NCBI RefSeq assembly: GCF_016623585.1
Contig: NZ_JAEHFY010000012.1
Location: forward strand, 62,001-126,000
Length of the DNA: 64,000 bases
Source of the DNA: Pedobacter segetis
GTDB lineage: Bacteria; Bacteroidota; Bacteroidia; Sphingobacteriales; Sphingobacteriaceae
Direction: 5' to 3'
Each line of letters starts with the position of its first letter. Position 1 is the first letter of the stretch. Under the pieces are notes generated by a model, which saw nothing but the letters and a program-made list of their open reading frames with translations, did no database searches and was not told the DNA's origin. Position numbers and translations under genes: made by a program. This document shows, in pieces, positions 48,363-59,725 of this stretch.

Positions 48363-50873
48363 TTATAATTTGCTTATCTCATCAATGGTTTTTTGAGTCT
48401 CTTTTATTTGAGCATCAATATTTTGCTTATCACTCTCTTTAGCTTTTTCTAAATCATTTTGCTTGCTCTTAACCACATTATTGAGCATTACGTTTACATA
48501 TCTATCCACACCATAGGTTTTGTATTGTTTAGCCATAGATTTTAATTCTGCCAATCCTTTCTTGAGGTTATCTAAATTGTCGACATTCATTAATATACTC
48601 GCAAAACCTGGTATCAATTGAAATTTTGTTTGCACACCCGCTTCGGTAAAAGATTTATAAACGTACGGAAACTCTTCATCTCCACCTTCTACGCTGTAAA
48701 CATTAACAATTGCTGTGGCTAAAGGCCCTTTACTATCTTTTTCTAAAGTTTTGGCTAATATTTTAGCTTGCGACATATCTAATGCGGCAATTGAGTTTAG
48801 TGCAGCACCATCAATTGCATAAGATGGATTTTTTAATGCGTCAGTAAATAATGCCATGTAATTTTTATCCTGAAGGTTCCCCAAAGACTCTATAGCCGCA
48901 GCCCTAACCAAAGTTTTAGGATCTGTTTTGGCAATGTTTATAATAGTTGAAAGAATCTGCTTTTTAACATCTTCGTTATCTAGCTTCAAATTGTTGATGG
49001 CATCAATACGCAATCCATAGTAAGGGTCTTTTAAGGCGGCAATTAAAATATCTAGTCCTTCTTTAGTTTTAATATTTTTGATGGCCGCTTGTATAGCTTC
49101 TAATCTATCTACATATAAAGGTGCATTTTTGTACTGGAATGCAAATTCTTGGATGGTTTTATTGTCCTTTTTGCTCATCAACAAAATTTTATCGGCATCT
49201 ACGTTTACCAGATCTGGTTTGTTATTTAAAGGGAAACAGATAGAATCTGTTTTGCTTTTCATCCAATAATTCTGGGTAAATTTTTTACCGTTGGCATAAA
49301 CATCAATTTTCATGGGCAAGATAAACGCATCTGCTTTTTGTTTCTGGGTTAGGTAAACAGTTTCGGTTTTGGCCGTTTCATTCCATTTATAATCTATCGT
49401 TAGATCGGGATTGCCCGCACCGTAATACCATTGGTTAAAGAACCAGTTTAAATCTTTACCACTAACTTGTTCTAAGGCTAAACGTAGTTGTTGGGCTTCT
49501 CCGCTACCAAAAGCATTGGTTTTTAGGTAAAGGCTTAATCCTTTAAAAAAAGCATCCTCACCTAAATAATTCCTCAACATATTTAATATCCTACCTCCTT
49601 TTTGATAAGTTACCACATCAAACATATCTTCTTTATCGTTATAATGGAAACGAATTAAGTCTTTTGTTTTAGCATCCGGAGTGCCTAGATAAGCTTGCAT
49701 AGATTCATAGTTATGCGCATCGCCCGCATCTCTGCCTTCAGAATGTTCTGCCCATAAAGTCTCGCTAAAATCAGCAAAAGATTCGTTTACCGATAAATTG
49801 CTCCAACTCTCGGTAGTTACATAATCTCCAAACCATTGATGAAAAAGTTCGTGGGCAATGGTTTCTTCGCCGTTACTGCCATCCAATAATTCTCTTTTGG
49901 TTTGTTGCACATATTCGCCGTGTAAAGTTGCGGTGGTATTTTCCATGGCACCACTAACATAATCCCTTACCACAATTTGGGCATATTTATTCCATGGGTA
50001 TTCTACGCCTAATTTTTTAGAGTAGAAAGCGATCATCTCTGGCGTTTTACCAAAAATATCTTTTGCATAAGGCGCATAAGCTGGTTCTAAATAATAATCT
50101 ACCGGGATATTTTTATATTTATCATGATAGATTTTAAAATCGCCAACAGCCATCATAAACAAATATGGCGAGTGAGGTTTATCCATTTTCCAAGTGTCTG
50201 TTCTGGTACCATCGTTATTTTTCTTTTGGGATATTAAAGCCCCGTTAGAGAGCGTAACATATTTGGCAGGAACCGTCATGATGATTTCTTCAGTAGTTTT
50301 TTGGTTTGGATGATCTATTGTAGGGAACCAAACCGAAGAGCCTTCTGTTTCTCCTTGTGTCCAAATCTGAACAGGTTTACCTTTTACGGTACTATCCGGA
50401 TTGATAAAATACAGGCCTTTGGCATCAGTAATGGCCTGGCTACCTTTGGTCTTAAATTCATTAGGTTTAGAGGTATAGGCAATATAAATGGTGTAATTTT
50501 CTGATGAGGTATAAGTTTTGCCCAAATTAATTTTGAGCTGCAAACTATCATAGGTAAACTTCAACGGGCTATTGATACTTCCGTTCAATATAGAAACGTT
50601 TTTAATGTCCATCCCTTTGGCATCTAACGTGAGCGAATTTGTAGGATAAAAATGAGGTTTTAAGGTTATCCAGGCCTTACCATACAGATAGGCTTTTTTA
50701 TAATCAAACTTTACATCTAGTTTGGTATTTACTAAATCGTTTATTTTATCTGGAGTTGCCCTGTAAATTTTTTCGGCCGTATTTAAACTATCTTTTTCTT
50801 GCGCTTTGAGCAAAGAAAAAGATGAAACCAAAAATACTGTTAGTAAGATTCTTTGAGAATTTGATTTTAACAT
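48363..50873 (-). CDS. M1 family metallo-aminopeptidase
   Basis: Secreted or periplasmic zinc aminopeptidase of 836 residues. A signal peptide (about 1-24, LLKAQ) precedes the M1 fold. Key motifs are the exopeptidase GAMEN (308-312) and zinc-binding HELFH (341-345) with E364 in NESF. The C-terminal 300 residues show HEAT-like repeats (DPYYGLRIDAINNL, DPKTLVRAAAIESLGNL), common in Bacteroidota M1 enzymes. It probably trims peptides outside the inner membrane. A -7 box lies upstream. Confidence 0.94.
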   Translation of the reverse strand: MLKSNSQRILLTVFLVSSFSLLKAQEKDSLNTAEKIYRATPDKINDLVNTKLDVKFDYKKAYLYGKAWITLKPHFYPTNSLTLDAKGMDIKNVSILNGSINSPLKFTYDSLQLKINLGKTYTSSENYTIYIAYTSKPNEFKTKGSQAITDAKGLYFINPDSTVKGKPVQIWTQGETEGSSVWFPTIDHPNQKTTEEIIMTVPAKYVTLSNGALISQKKNNDGTRTDTWKMDKPHSPYLFMMAVGDFKIYHDKYKNIPVDYYLEPAYAPYAKDIFGKTPEMIAFYSKKLGVEYPWNKYAQIVVRDYVSGAMENTTATLHGEYVQQTKRELLDGSNGEETIAHELFHQWFGDYVTTESWSNLSVNESFADFSETLWAEHSEGRDAGDAHNYESMQAYLGTPDAKTKDLIRFHYNDKEDMFDVVTYQKGGRILNMLRNYLGEDAFFKGLSLYLKTNAFGSGEAQQLRLALEQVSGKDLNWFFNQWYYGAGNPDLTIDYKWNETAKTETVYLTQKQKADAFILPMKIDVYANGKKFTQNYWMKSKTDSICFPLNNKPDLVNVDADKILLMSKKDNKTIQEFAFQYKNAPLYVDRLEAIQAAIKNIKTKEGLDILIAALKDPYYGLRIDAINNLKLDNEDVKKQILSTIINIAKTDPKTLVRAAAIESLGNLQDKNYMALFTDALKNPSYAIDGAALNSIAALDMSQAKILAKTLEKDSKGPLATAIVNVYSVEGGDEEFPYVYKSFTEAGVQTKFQLIPGFASILMNVDNLDNLKKGLAELKSMAKQYKTYGVDRYVNVMLNNVVKSKQNDLEKAKESDKQNIDAQIKETQKTIDEISKL

Positions 50874-50916
50874 TTTATATTTTTTATACTATAGAAAATT
50901 TATTTAATGAGGATAA

Positions 50917-50924
50917 CAAATATA
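50917..50924 (-). promoter_or_regulatory. Bacteroidota -7 box of the M1 gene
   Basis: On the minus strand TATATTTG fits TAnnTTTG, 44 bases before the ATG. Confidence 0.5.
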
Positions 50925-51154
50925 ATTAAACTAGCCAGTTTGAAATTAGTTTTACCATTTAAAATTAATTTGCCAATCGTTTATTTTTGTAAAAAGCATT
51001 TAAAATTTAATATATTTAAGTTTACTTAGCAGGTTTAAGGTTTATTAGTTGTTTCTTAATAAACTCAATCATCACTACTTTTATTTAGAAAAAAATATTG
51101 ATGATAAATTCATCTTCGATAATATTATAAGCTTAAATTAATGTTTCACATACA

Positions 51155-53134
51155 ATGCTTATGAATTTTAAATCGCAAAAATTCTTTTTTTTCTTTTTAA
51201 CCATTGCTCTTTTTTTCTCTTTACAAACCATATTCTGTTTTGCGGATCCAAAAACAACTGATCAAGATTCTGTTAAACTAGGAAAGTACCTATCGATTTT
51301 AAAAAAAATTGACCCCAAGAATGTTGATAGCATAATTGCCATATCAGATAAAGCTATCTTAGATTTTAAACATCAAAATAGCGAGTACGATCTTTGTAAG
51401 ATTAATCAGGGTACGGGTTTTATCCTTTCTAAATATGGATACTTAGGCTTGTCTGAAAAATATTATACCGATGCTTTAGCGTTATCCAAAAAGATAAAAA
51501 ATACCTCTTTAGAGGTAGATATTACCAACTCTTTAGGGGTTTTGTGGGGAAAAAGAGGAGATTTTCTAAAAGCAGAATCTTATTTTTTAAAAGCTTTATT
51601 ATCTGCCAAGAAGACAAATTACCAAGAGGGCGTTGCAGCTGCCTATTTTAAATTAGGAGTTGTGCGCACCAAACAAAATAAACCAAACGAGGCGTTAGAA
51701 TTTTACCTAAAAGTTGATTCTGTTAACCAAAAAAACGGCACCCATTTTCTTAAAAACGATTTGATTGCTAATAAAGCCATTATTTATGCGATAAGAGGAG
51801 ACTTGGATAATGCTTTAAAACAATTTGAGTTGAGTTATAAAATTGCTGCTGAAGAGAGAAACCTTATTAACCAGGTTTTGGCACTTCAAAATATAGGCCT
51901 AGTGTATAAAGAAAAAAAGCAGTACCAAAAAGCCCTATCAATTTTAGAAAAGGGAATAAACACCGCAAAAAAAAGCAACCTAAAAGAAGAAGAATTGAGA
52001 ATCACTATCAACGTTCCTTTGGTTGTTTTTGAGCAAAAGAAATACCACTTGGCCCAAACTCAATTGCTAGATTTACTAAAGAAAGCGAAAAAGTTGGGGT
52101 TGGAGGATTTACAGGTTGAGATCTATAACGTTTTGGTAGAAACTTCCGAAGCACAAAATAACTTCAAATCTGCATTTGATTATTATAAAAGTGGTTCAAA
52201 TATAAAAGATAAGCAAATTAACGAGCAAAAACAGAGAGCTTTGGCAGAGGCCAATGCAAGCTTAGGTTTGTACAAGGCAAATGCTAAGATTTTAGAAGGC
52301 AACCAACTTTTATTCCAAACAAGAAAAGAGAGAAATATCATTCTAGTCGTTTTAATAGCTATCGCAATCTTATCTTTTGTTTTAATTTTTGTTTTGATTA
52401 GGTTAAAAAATACTAATGATGAGCTAAGTATTAGTAAAATAGAACTGACCGAAAGTAACAGTATCAAAAACAAATTATTTTCTATCATTGGGCATGATTT
52501 AAGGGGCGGGCATGGTTCAACTTTAGGGATTTTAGGTTTAATTAAAAATGGTGATCTAGATGCTGAGGAGCAAGCAAAATATTTAGATTTGATCATCAAA
52601 CAATCTACCTCTTCTTTAGAAACATTAGATGATCTGTTGCTTTGGGGAAAAGCACAAATAAAGGGAAACAATCTACAAAAAGTTAACATTCAGATTTTAC
52701 CGGTTATCCAAAAAGTAATTGATCTTAATATTAAGGCAATCAATGAAAAAAAACTGGTTTTGAACACCATAGATTTAGAGGGTAAAAGTATTTTTATGGA
52801 TGCTAACCATTTTGCATTCATTATTAGAAACTTGATGGCTAATGCGATAAAATTTACCCCTAGCAATGGGCAAATCAATATTTATGCAGAAAATCATCAA
52901 AATAATTTAATCAAGATCTGTGTTGCCGATAACGGCATCGGTATCCCAGAAGAAGATTTGAAAAATATATTTTTACCAGATAGCAAAAGCAGGAGAGGCA
53001 CTAACAATGAAAAAGGAACTGGCTTAGGCTTAACGCTTTGCAATGAATTTGTGATGGCAAACGGAGGTAAAATTTGGGCAGAGCAAAATAACAACCAAGG
53101 AACTGTTTTATGTTTTACCTGCGAGAAAGGCTAA
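51155..53134 (+). CDS. TPR-containing sensor histidine kinase
   Basis: A 659-residue orphan kinase. Order: signal peptide (about 8-30), TPR-like helical repeats outside the membrane (about 75-350), a coiled segment, one transmembrane helix (394-416), HisKA with H447 in SIIGHDLR, and an ATPase domain with N-box NLMANAIKF, G1 DNGIGIPEED and G2 KGTGLGLTLC. The residues after H447 are GGHGS instead of the usual P-containing stretch. No response regulator is adjacent. The ligand, perhaps a peptide or protein, is unknown. Confidence 0.9.
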   Translation: MLMNFKSQKFFFFFLTIALFFSLQTIFCFADPKTTDQDSVKLGKYLSILKKIDPKNVDSIIAISDKAILDFKHQNSEYDLCKINQGTGFILSKYGYLGLSEKYYTDALALSKKIKNTSLEVDITNSLGVLWGKRGDFLKAESYFLKALLSAKKTNYQEGVAAAYFKLGVVRTKQNKPNEALEFYLKVDSVNQKNGTHFLKNDLIANKAIIYAIRGDLDNALKQFELSYKIAAEERNLINQVLALQNIGLVYKEKKQYQKALSILEKGINTAKKSNLKEEELRITINVPLVVFEQKKYHLAQTQLLDLLKKAKKLGLEDLQVEIYNVLVETSEAQNNFKSAFDYYKSGSNIKDKQINEQKQRALAEANASLGLYKANAKILEGNQLLFQTRKERNIILVVLIAIAILSFVLIFVLIRLKNTNDELSISKIELTESNSIKNKLFSIIGHDLRGGHGSTLGILGLIKNGDLDAEEQAKYLDLIIKQSTSSLETLDDLLLWGKAQIKGNNLQKVNIQILPVIQKVIDLNIKAINEKKLVLNTIDLEGKSIFMDANHFAFIIRNLMANAIKFTPSNGQINIYAENHQNNLIKICVADNGIGIPEEDLKNIFLPDSKSRRGTNNEKGTGLGLTLCNEFVMANGGKIWAEQNNNQGTVLCFTCEKG

Positions 53135-53203
53135 AAAGGCCTGTCTCGGTTTAAAAGCAAGACTTTAAACTTTTTACTTTAAACCTTCTACTCTAAACAT
53201 CCC

Positions 53204-56089
53204 TTAAACCAAAACATCAAACTCATACTCTTCAATAGGTGGGCAAGTACAGATCAAAGTCCTATCCCCAAAAGTATCATTAACCCTACCAACCGAAGGC
53301 CAAAATTTATTTAAAGTTACATAAGGTAATGGAAACGCCGCTTTTTGGCGAGTATAAGGTTTATCCCACTGGTTGCCGGTAATTACGGCTACGGTATGTG
53401 GTGCGTTTTTTAAAGGATTATTAACTTTGTCCAATAAACCAGTTTCAACATCAGCAATTTCATTTCTGATAGCAATCATCGCATCACAGAAACGGTCCAA
53501 TTCATGCTTCGGCTCCGATTCTGTTGGTTCTACCATTACCGTACCTGCAACAGGGAAAGAAACCGTTGGGGCGTGGAAACCATAATCCATCAAACGCTTA
53601 GCAATATCTGTTACCTCTATGCCTAAATTCTTAAAACTTCGGCAATCCAAGATCATTTCATGCGCACAACGTCCATTAGCCCCGGCGTATAAAACCGGGT
53701 AATGTTTTTCTAATCTTGCTTTGATATAATTGGCATTTAGGATGGCATATTTTGTGGCATTCGTTAATCCTTTTTCGCCCATCATGGCAATATAAGCGTG
53801 AGAAATCAATAAAATAGAAGCCGAACCCCAAGGAGCAGCAGAAACAGCAGAAATAGATTTCTCATTACCCATATCCACAACAGAATGGCCGGGTAAAAAC
53901 CGAACTAAGTGAGCTGCTACCCCAATTGGGCCCATTCCGGGGCCGCCGCCACCGTGTGGGATGCAGAAGGTTTTATGCAAATTCAAATGGCAAACATCGG
54001 CACCAATATTTGCCGGCGAAGTTAAGCCAACCTGAGCGTTCATATTTGCGCCATCCATATAAACTTGCCCCCCGTGTTTATGGATAATTTCACAAATCTC
54101 GATAATGGATTCTTCAAAAACACCATGGGTAGAAGGGTAAGTTACCATCAAACAACTTAAATTTGCAGAATGTTCCTCGGCTTTTGCCCTTAAATCCTCC
54201 ACGTCTATATTTCCTTTTTCGTCACATTTTGTTACCACAATCTTCATCCCTGCCATTGCAGCCGAAGCTGGATTTGTACCATGTGCTGAAGAAGGAATTA
54301 GCGCAATATTTCTGTTAAAATCTCCTCTATCCTGATGATAAGCCCTAATAACCATTAAGCCAGCATACTCGCCCTGTGCGCCCGCATTGGGCTGTAAACT
54401 CATAGCTGCAAAACCTGTAATCTCGCTCAGCCAATCGTTCAGTTCTGCCATAATTTGCATATAGCCACCGGTTTGGTGAGCTGGCGCAAAGGGGTGCATG
54501 GCACCAAATTCTGGCCAGGTTACTGGTATCATTTCTGTGGTTGCGTTCAATTTCATGGTACAAGAACCCAATGCAATCATTGAATGGCATAGCGATAAAT
54601 CTTTCGCTTCTAATGATTTGATGTAACGCAACATCTCATGTTCTGAGTGGTGCTTGTTAAAAACCGGGTGTTTTAAAAATGCCGACTTTCTCTGTAATTC
54701 TTCGGGAATGGTGGTCTCTAAATCCGCTTTAAGCGAATTCAAATCTATATCGTTAACATTAACGCCCTTAACCTTGGCAAAAACCTTAACTATGATCTCT
54801 ATATCGTATAAACGAGTGGTTTCATCTAAAGAAATAGTGATGGTTTCCCCTTCGTAATTGAAGTTCATTTCGTTGTTTAATGCCTCTGAATGGATGGGGT
54901 TTACCAGATCGCCCACATTAAATTTCACGGTATCGAAATAAGAAGCATTTAATTGCACAAAACCTAACTCTGCTAAAGCTTTGCCCAATAGAACTGCAAA
55001 ACCGTGGATCCTATCCGCAATAGACTTGATCCCTTTTGGGCCATGGTAAACTGCATACATACCAGCCATAATGGCCAATAATGCTTGTGCGGTACAAATA
55101 TTTGAAGTCGCTTTATCTCTACGGATGTGTTGCTCGCGAGTTTGCAAAGCCATACGCAAAGCATAATTTTCATGCGCATCAATGGTTACGCCGATGATCC
55201 TGCCCGGCATACTGCGTTTATATTCTTCTTTTGTGGCAAAAAAAGCGGCGTGTGGCCCGCCAAAACCCATCGGGATGCCGAAACGTTGCGTTGTCCCAAC
55301 CACAATATCAGCCCCCCATTCTCCGGGAGGGCTTAGTAAAGCCAAGCTCATTAAATCGGCAGCAACGGTTAATTTGATGTTTTTCTCGTGTGCAGCATCG
55401 GCGAAAGCCTTATAATCATAAACCTCGCCAAGCCCGGCAGGATATTGCACCAAAGCACCAAATAAATCATCTGTCAATTTTACAGTTTTATGGTTGCCGA
55501 TAAGCAGTTTAATCCCATAAGGTTGCGCCCTGGTTTTCAAAATATCTATGGTTTGCGGAAAAACCTCTTCAGAAACAAAATAAGATTTAGCCTCTGTTTT
55601 TTTGCGCAAGCTGTATTGCATAAACATGGCTTCGGCGGCCGCGGTTCCTTCATCTAAAAGTGAAGCATTTGCAATTTGCATCCCAGTTAAATCCAATACC
55701 ATGGTTTGGAAATTTAGCAATGCCTGCAAACGTCCTTGGGCAATCTCTGCCTGATAGGGCGTATATTGCGTGTACCAGCCCGGGTTTTCTAGAATATTGC
55801 GCTGTATAACGGCAGGTAAAACCACATCGTTGTATCCTTTGCCAATGTAAGATTTAAAGACTTTATTTTTAGATGCTGTTATGCGTAGATCGTGTAAATA
55901 TTCAAATTCGCTTTTTGCCGCCGGCAAATTCATTGGCTTTTTAAGCCTGATGTTTTTTGGGACCGTCTGATCAATCAATTCTTCAATAGAACCTGCACCA
56001 ACTGCTTTTAACATGGCCAGCTTATCTTGCTCATTAGGAGCGATATGCCTATTCTCAAATTGTTCTTTGTAATCTACGTTCAACTTCAT
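53204..56089 (-). CDS. gcvP: Glycine dehydrogenase (aminomethyl-transferring), P protein
   Basis: PLP enzyme of the glycine cleavage system that decarboxylates glycine and loads the aminomethyl group on GcvH. It is the fused form of 961 residues. The PLP lysine is K706 in [20 protein letters not shown], and the N-terminal half has [14 protein letters not shown] and the GGPHAAFF stretch. gcvT and gcvH are not nearby. A TACTTTTG -7 box is present at about 56155-56162 on the minus strand. Confidence 0.97.
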   Translation of the reverse strand: MKLNVDYKEQFENRHIAPNEQDKLAMLKAVGAGSIEELIDQTVPKNIRLKKPMNLPAAKSEFEYLHDLRITASKNKVFKSYIGKGYNDVVLPAVIQRNILENPGWYTQYTPYQAEIAQGRLQALLNFQTMVLDLTGMQIANASLLDEGTAAAEAMFMQYSLRKKTEAKSYFVSEEVFPQTIDILKTRAQPYGIKLLIGNHKTVKLTDDLFGALVQYPAGLGEVYDYKAFADAAHEKNIKLTVAADLMSLALLSPPGEWGADIVVGTTQRFGIPMGFGGPHAAFFATKEEYKRSMPGRIIGVTIDAHENYALRMALQTREQHIRRDKATSNICTAQALLAIMAGMYAVYHGPKGIKSIADRIHGFAVLLGKALAELGFVQLNASYFDTVKFNVGDLVNPIHSEALNNEMNFNYEGETITISLDETTRLYDIEIIVKVFAKVKGVNVNDIDLNSLKADLETTIPEELQRKSAFLKHPVFNKHHSEHEMLRYIKSLEAKDLSLCHSMIALGSCTMKLNATTEMIPVTWPEFGAMHPFAPAHQTGGYMQIMAELNDWLSEITGFAAMSLQPNAGAQGEYAGLMVIRAYHQDRGDFNRNIALIPSSAHGTNPASAAMAGMKIVVTKCDEKGNIDVEDLRAKAEEHSANLSCLMVTYPSTHGVFEESIIEICEIIHKHGGQVYMDGANMNAQVGLTSPANIGADVCHLNLHKTFCIPHGGGGPGMGPIGVAAHLVRFLPGHSVVDMGNEKSISAVSAAPWGSASILLISHAYIAMMGEKGLTNATKYAILNANYIKARLEKHYPVLYAGANGRCAHEMILDCRSFKNLGIEVTDIAKRLMDYGFHAPTVSFPVAGTVMVEPTESEPKHELDRFCDAMIAIRNEIADVETGLLDKVNNPLKNAPHTVAVITGNQWDKPYTRQKAAFPLPYVTLNKFWPSVGRVNDTFGDRTLICTCPPIEEYEFDVLV

Positions 56090-56596
56090 TGGGGCAATTA
56101 TTTAATCTTTTAAACAGAACCTAAATTTCATTAATACCAAGCATAATGAAACGGCAAAAGTATAAAAATTTATGATTTTGTTTAAGAGTATAACAAGCCG
56201 AAAATTGTAAAGTTTTTAACAGTTGATAGGTAATGTTAAGAAGATCTAATTTGTGGCCTAAAACAAAAAAAATAGGGTTTAAGATAATTTAAAGATTTGG
56301 ATGTTCCCACCTAAAAGGCGTTAAAGCTTTCATTACCGTCTTTTTCTGAAAAAGAAAAAAACCTGCCCGAATTACAGGTATCGATTTTTATTTCAATCCT
56401 TAACAAAAAAGCGATAAACCTAAATATTCAGCTATGAAAATTTCTGCAGGGATCCCTAAAACTTGATGCGGTTTTTTAATCATATTTAAGTTTAATATTT
56501 CAGATTGCCTACTTCTGGCACCTCATATCTAAGAAAGTTCTGATGCGGATTTGCCTAATTGCTCTAACCCGAATTTGATAGCCGCAAAACGCCATC
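56090..56596. other. Spacer between gcvP and the glycosyltransferase gene
   Basis: About 507 bases. It contains the likely gcvP -7 box (minus strand, 56155-56162) and a small hairpin ACCTG/CAGGT (56361-56379). I see no open frame of useful length, no tRNA and no repeat. Confidence 0.4.
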
Positions 56597-57472
56597 CTAC
56601 AAATCCTTTTTTCTGATCTGCGAAAGCTGTTCTGCCATAGCGCCAAAAAAGAAAGTGAATACACCAAATAATATGGATAGGGAAGCACCCGTTGAAACCC
56701 CTTTATCCCTTAATAAAATTGGTATCCCCCAAACTACGCCTGCAATTATGCTCACAAGTGCAATGGGCATAAAAATGCGGATAGGGTTAAAGAGGACAAC
56801 AATATTGAAGATTTCATAAACCGTATGAAAAGCCGTTTTTACGGTAATGGTACTTTCTCCATCGTTCCTGCTCCTGATTTCTATAGGCTCTTCTATTACC
56901 TTGTGAAACTGGTTAATGAAAGCGAGGCATATCACATCGCTAAAAGCCATGCTGTTTGGGCATATCTTACAGTATTTTTTCCCTAGATCTGTTTTATATA
57001 GTTTCATGCCAGAATTGATGTCATAAATAGGGATCGGCATTAATCTTTTGATGATCAAACGAATAATCCTTTTACCAATGTCTCTCAATAAACTTTCGGA
57101 TTTTAGGCCTTTTCTGCTACCAACAACCATTTCCGCATCTTTTTCAATCAGCTTGGCCATCAAAACCGGGATGTTTTCTACCACGTGTTGTCCATCAGCA
57201 TCAATGGTAATCAGGTATTCTGTTTCACAGTTTAGAACACCTGTTTTTAAGGCGCCGCCATAACCCCTATTAATTTTATGAGAGATTAATTTAAAACATT
57301 CATGCTTTTCATAAACGCTCAATAATTCTTTGCTATCATCTTTGCTGCCATCATTAACCACGATCAGTTTATAGTTTTGTTGCTCGCAAAAGCTAATGAT
57401 GTGCGGCATTACCAAAGGGATGTTTTTTCCCTCGTTGTATGCGGGGATGATAACGGTAAGTTTTTGGTCCAT
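56597..57472 (-). CDS. Family 2 glycosyltransferase, DPM1-like with two C-terminal membrane helices
   Basis: A 291-residue enzyme likely to move a sugar from a nucleotide donor to a polyprenyl phosphate. The GT-A fold shows VIIPAYNEGKNIPLV, the VVNDGSKDDS motif, the metal-binding DADGQH, and the helical RSRNDGESTITVKTAFHTVYEIF region of DPM1-like enzymes. Two hydrophobic helices (about 222-250 and 258-280) anchor it. It is 32 bases after the TMTC-like gene on the same strand, so the two likely act together, the first making the lipid-linked sugar for the second. The sugar itself is not predictable. Confidence 0.88.
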   Translation of the reverse strand: MDQKLTVIIPAYNEGKNIPLVMPHIISFCEQQNYKLIVVNDGSKDDSKELLSVYEKHECFKLISHKINRGYGGALKTGVLNCETEYLITIDADGQHVVENIPVLMAKLIEKDAEMVVGSRKGLKSESLLRDIGKRIIRLIIKRLMPIPIYDINSGMKLYKTDLGKKYCKICPNSMAFSDVICLAFINQFHKVIEEPIEIRSRNDGESTITVKTAFHTVYEIFNIVVLFNPIRIFMPIALVSIIAGVVWGIPILLRDKGVSTGASLSILFGVFTFFFGAMAEQLSQIRKKDL

Positions 57473-57504
57473 AGATTTAATGGCGTTAAAATAAATTCTT
57501 TATC

Positions 57505-59553
57505 TTATTTATCCTTTTTCTTTAATTCGCTTTTTGCCCAATTCAAATTGCCAATGGCTAATTTATCATTAGGGTTAATTGCCAAGGCCTTGTTTAGGTA
57601 TTTTATGCCTTCTTCCCAATTCTTTAACATATTGTTTGCCGCCCCAATATTAATGTAAGCTTCAATTTTATTAGAGTCGAGTTTTAAAACCTTTTGGCAT
57701 AAATTTATACATTCTTGATATTTGCCGGCATTATACATGGCTAAGCTTTGGTTAATGTAATTAGTGATTTTTGTTTTATTGTCATTGTTTTCTGCCTCGG
57801 TATAATAAGGTGTTTTGTTTAAACCTGCAGCAAGGTATTTTTTTGCAAGCTCATTGTTTGGTAAAATTTCTAGGTAATCCTTAGCCGTTGTTGTAAGCTT
57901 TTCCCAGTCTTGCAATTGGTTATAAGTTTTCAATAATAATTCATAAACATCTGAAGAAGTGGGGTTAATTGCCAATGCTTTTTCCCCAACTTCTTTTGCA
58001 TCTTCATATCGGTTATTTTGTATTAAATATTTAGTATAAAACTGGTATGGTTTGTAAGACTCGGGGTTAAGCGATATTGCCTTTTTAAAATTTTCCTCAG
58101 CTTCTTGTGGTAAGCCTATGGCATTTTTTGCAACGCCTAAATTGATATAAACAGCACCATATTTTGGTGTCAATAATTTTGCTTTTTCAAAATTTGATAT
58201 GGCATCTTTATAATTGCCAACTTCCATTTGGGTAAGCCCATAATTCATAAAACCCCTTCCATTTTCGGGGCTTTTTTGTGTAACATCTAGCCAAAGCGAA
58301 GATTCTGATTTCCAAACTTTATTTCTTTGGGTAACCCCATAAGTATTTAAACCCAATATGCAGATAGCAACTGCAATTAAACTGATTTTAGCGAGCTGAT
58401 TATTTTTTAATTTATTTTCATGATTGATCAAATACAGGGCAATGCTATAAGTTGCGCTAAAGGCTAAACCTATAAAAGGGAAAAACATACGGTGATCATT
58501 GGTTACCTCTGCCAAAGGAGCTAAAGATGTGGGTAAAAGTGCTGCACCAAACCAGATCAAGCCGAAAGCTATTGGCCTGGTTTGTGGTTTTTTTGAGGTT
58601 TTGAAAATAACGGTGGCATAGAGGATAATAAAGATAAACCCCATAATAATCCGCTCATCCAATAAATTTTTTATAATGGTAAAATCTGTATCGGCACTTA
58701 AACTTGTTGGCAAAAAGAAACTGATGAAGTAATGTATCCAAACATAGGTTTGTGTAAGCACATAAGGTACAAAAGGATTGGTTGTGCCTTGTATGGCGGT
58801 ATTTGCCGACATTAAATAATATTGTGTAACCAAATTTATAATGGTTAAAGGCAATAAAGTAACCACTGTTTTTATCAGATATTTAAAGTTGGTGGTTTTA
58901 AAAAGGTCAGAAATGCTTAAATTTCTTTCGAATAAAAGGATGTAAAAGAATAAAAGTATGATAAGCACCGGCATGATCTCTTTAAAGAAAATACCAATAA
59001 ATGCGGGGATAATGTATAAGTAATATTTCCTTTTATTGGGATAGGCGATATATATCAGAAATGCCGCTACTACGCAAAAGGTTGATAGCACATCGGACCT
59101 TGAAATGATATAGTTTACCGTTTCTGCATTTGCGGTATTTAACATATACCAAGATGTTGCAAATAGGGCAATGTATGGGATCCATGTACTGGCACTAACC
59201 TTTTGGAGTAGGTTTTTGTACATAAAAAAGATCATCACACCTAAAATTACGTACCATACAAAAGTTGATAATTGGAAATAGAATGGGTTTAACCCGTTTG
59301 CTAACCAATAATCTATTGCCAATGTGGTAGTTACCATGGGCCTTAAACCCCAATGCTCTGGATCTACACTAAACATCCTTGGATCATGAAAAAAAGCAGG
59401 GATATTGCTTAAATTTCTGATATATAAGTTGTTAACTATGGTATGAAAATCATCAAAATGGAAACCGTTATGAAAATGATTTGCATAAGCGGCTATTAAA
59501 ATTATAAATGCCAAGATGGAGAGAAGAGCTACATTCTTATCTGTTTTATTCAT
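57505..59553 (-). CDS. TMTC-like multi-membrane TPR protein, candidate GT-C glycosyltransferase
   Basis: A 682-residue protein with about ten hydrophobic segments in residues 1-405 and at least five tetratricopeptide repeats in 420-680 (for example PKYGAVYINLGVAKNAIG, NKIEAYINIGAANNMLKNW). The first loop holds FHFDDFHTIVNN with D34-D35, and LRPMVTTTLAIDYWLANGLNP follows. Both resemble the first-loop motifs of eukaryotic TMTC O-mannosyltransferases. It is followed by a DPM1-like gene. Function as a protein glycosyltransferase is inference from motif and neighbour. Confidence 0.7.
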   Translation of the reverse strand: MNKTDKNVALLSILAFIILIAAYANHFHNGFHFDDFHTIVNNLYIRNLSNIPAFFHDPRMFSVDPEHWGLRPMVTTTLAIDYWLANGLNPFYFQLSTFVWYVILGVMIFFMYKNLLQKVSASTWIPYIALFATSWYMLNTANAETVNYIISRSDVLSTFCVVAAFLIYIAYPNKRKYYLYIIPAFIGIFFKEIMPVLIILLFFYILLFERNLSISDLFKTTNFKYLIKTVVTLLPLTIINLVTQYYLMSANTAIQGTTNPFVPYVLTQTYVWIHYFISFFLPTSLSADTDFTIIKNLLDERIIMGFIFIILYATVIFKTSKKPQTRPIAFGLIWFGAALLPTSLAPLAEVTNDHRMFFPFIGLAFSATYSIALYLINHENKLKNNQLAKISLIAVAICILGLNTYGVTQRNKVWKSESSLWLDVTQKSPENGRGFMNYGLTQMEVGNYKDAISNFEKAKLLTPKYGAVYINLGVAKNAIGLPQEAEENFKKAISLNPESYKPYQFYTKYLIQNNRYEDAKEVGEKALAINPTSSDVYELLLKTYNQLQDWEKLTTTAKDYLEILPNNELAKKYLAAGLNKTPYYTEAENNDNKTKITNYINQSLAMYNAGKYQECINLCQKVLKLDSNKIEAYINIGAANNMLKNWEEGIKYLNKALAINPNDKLAIGNLNWAKSELKKKDK

Positions 59554-59725
59554 TATCGCAAATAAAGTAAAAGTTTACTTGCAATTTTAGTAAGTTGCTG
59601 GTTAAAAACCAAAGAAAGAGGTTAAATAAACCTGATAGTAGTGAAAAGCCCGCAGGACGATGCGAGCGGACTTGTAACGGAAAGGTACTGTCTTAAAAAG
59701 CAAATCATTTTTTTATATATTTTCT

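Noticed and set aside
56520-56630. A short shifted frame (FVGWRFAAIKFGLEQLGKSASEL) beyond the glycosyltransferase stop
   Set aside because: The glycosyltransferase already ends in the usual place, and the stretch is too short to call a gene or frameshift.
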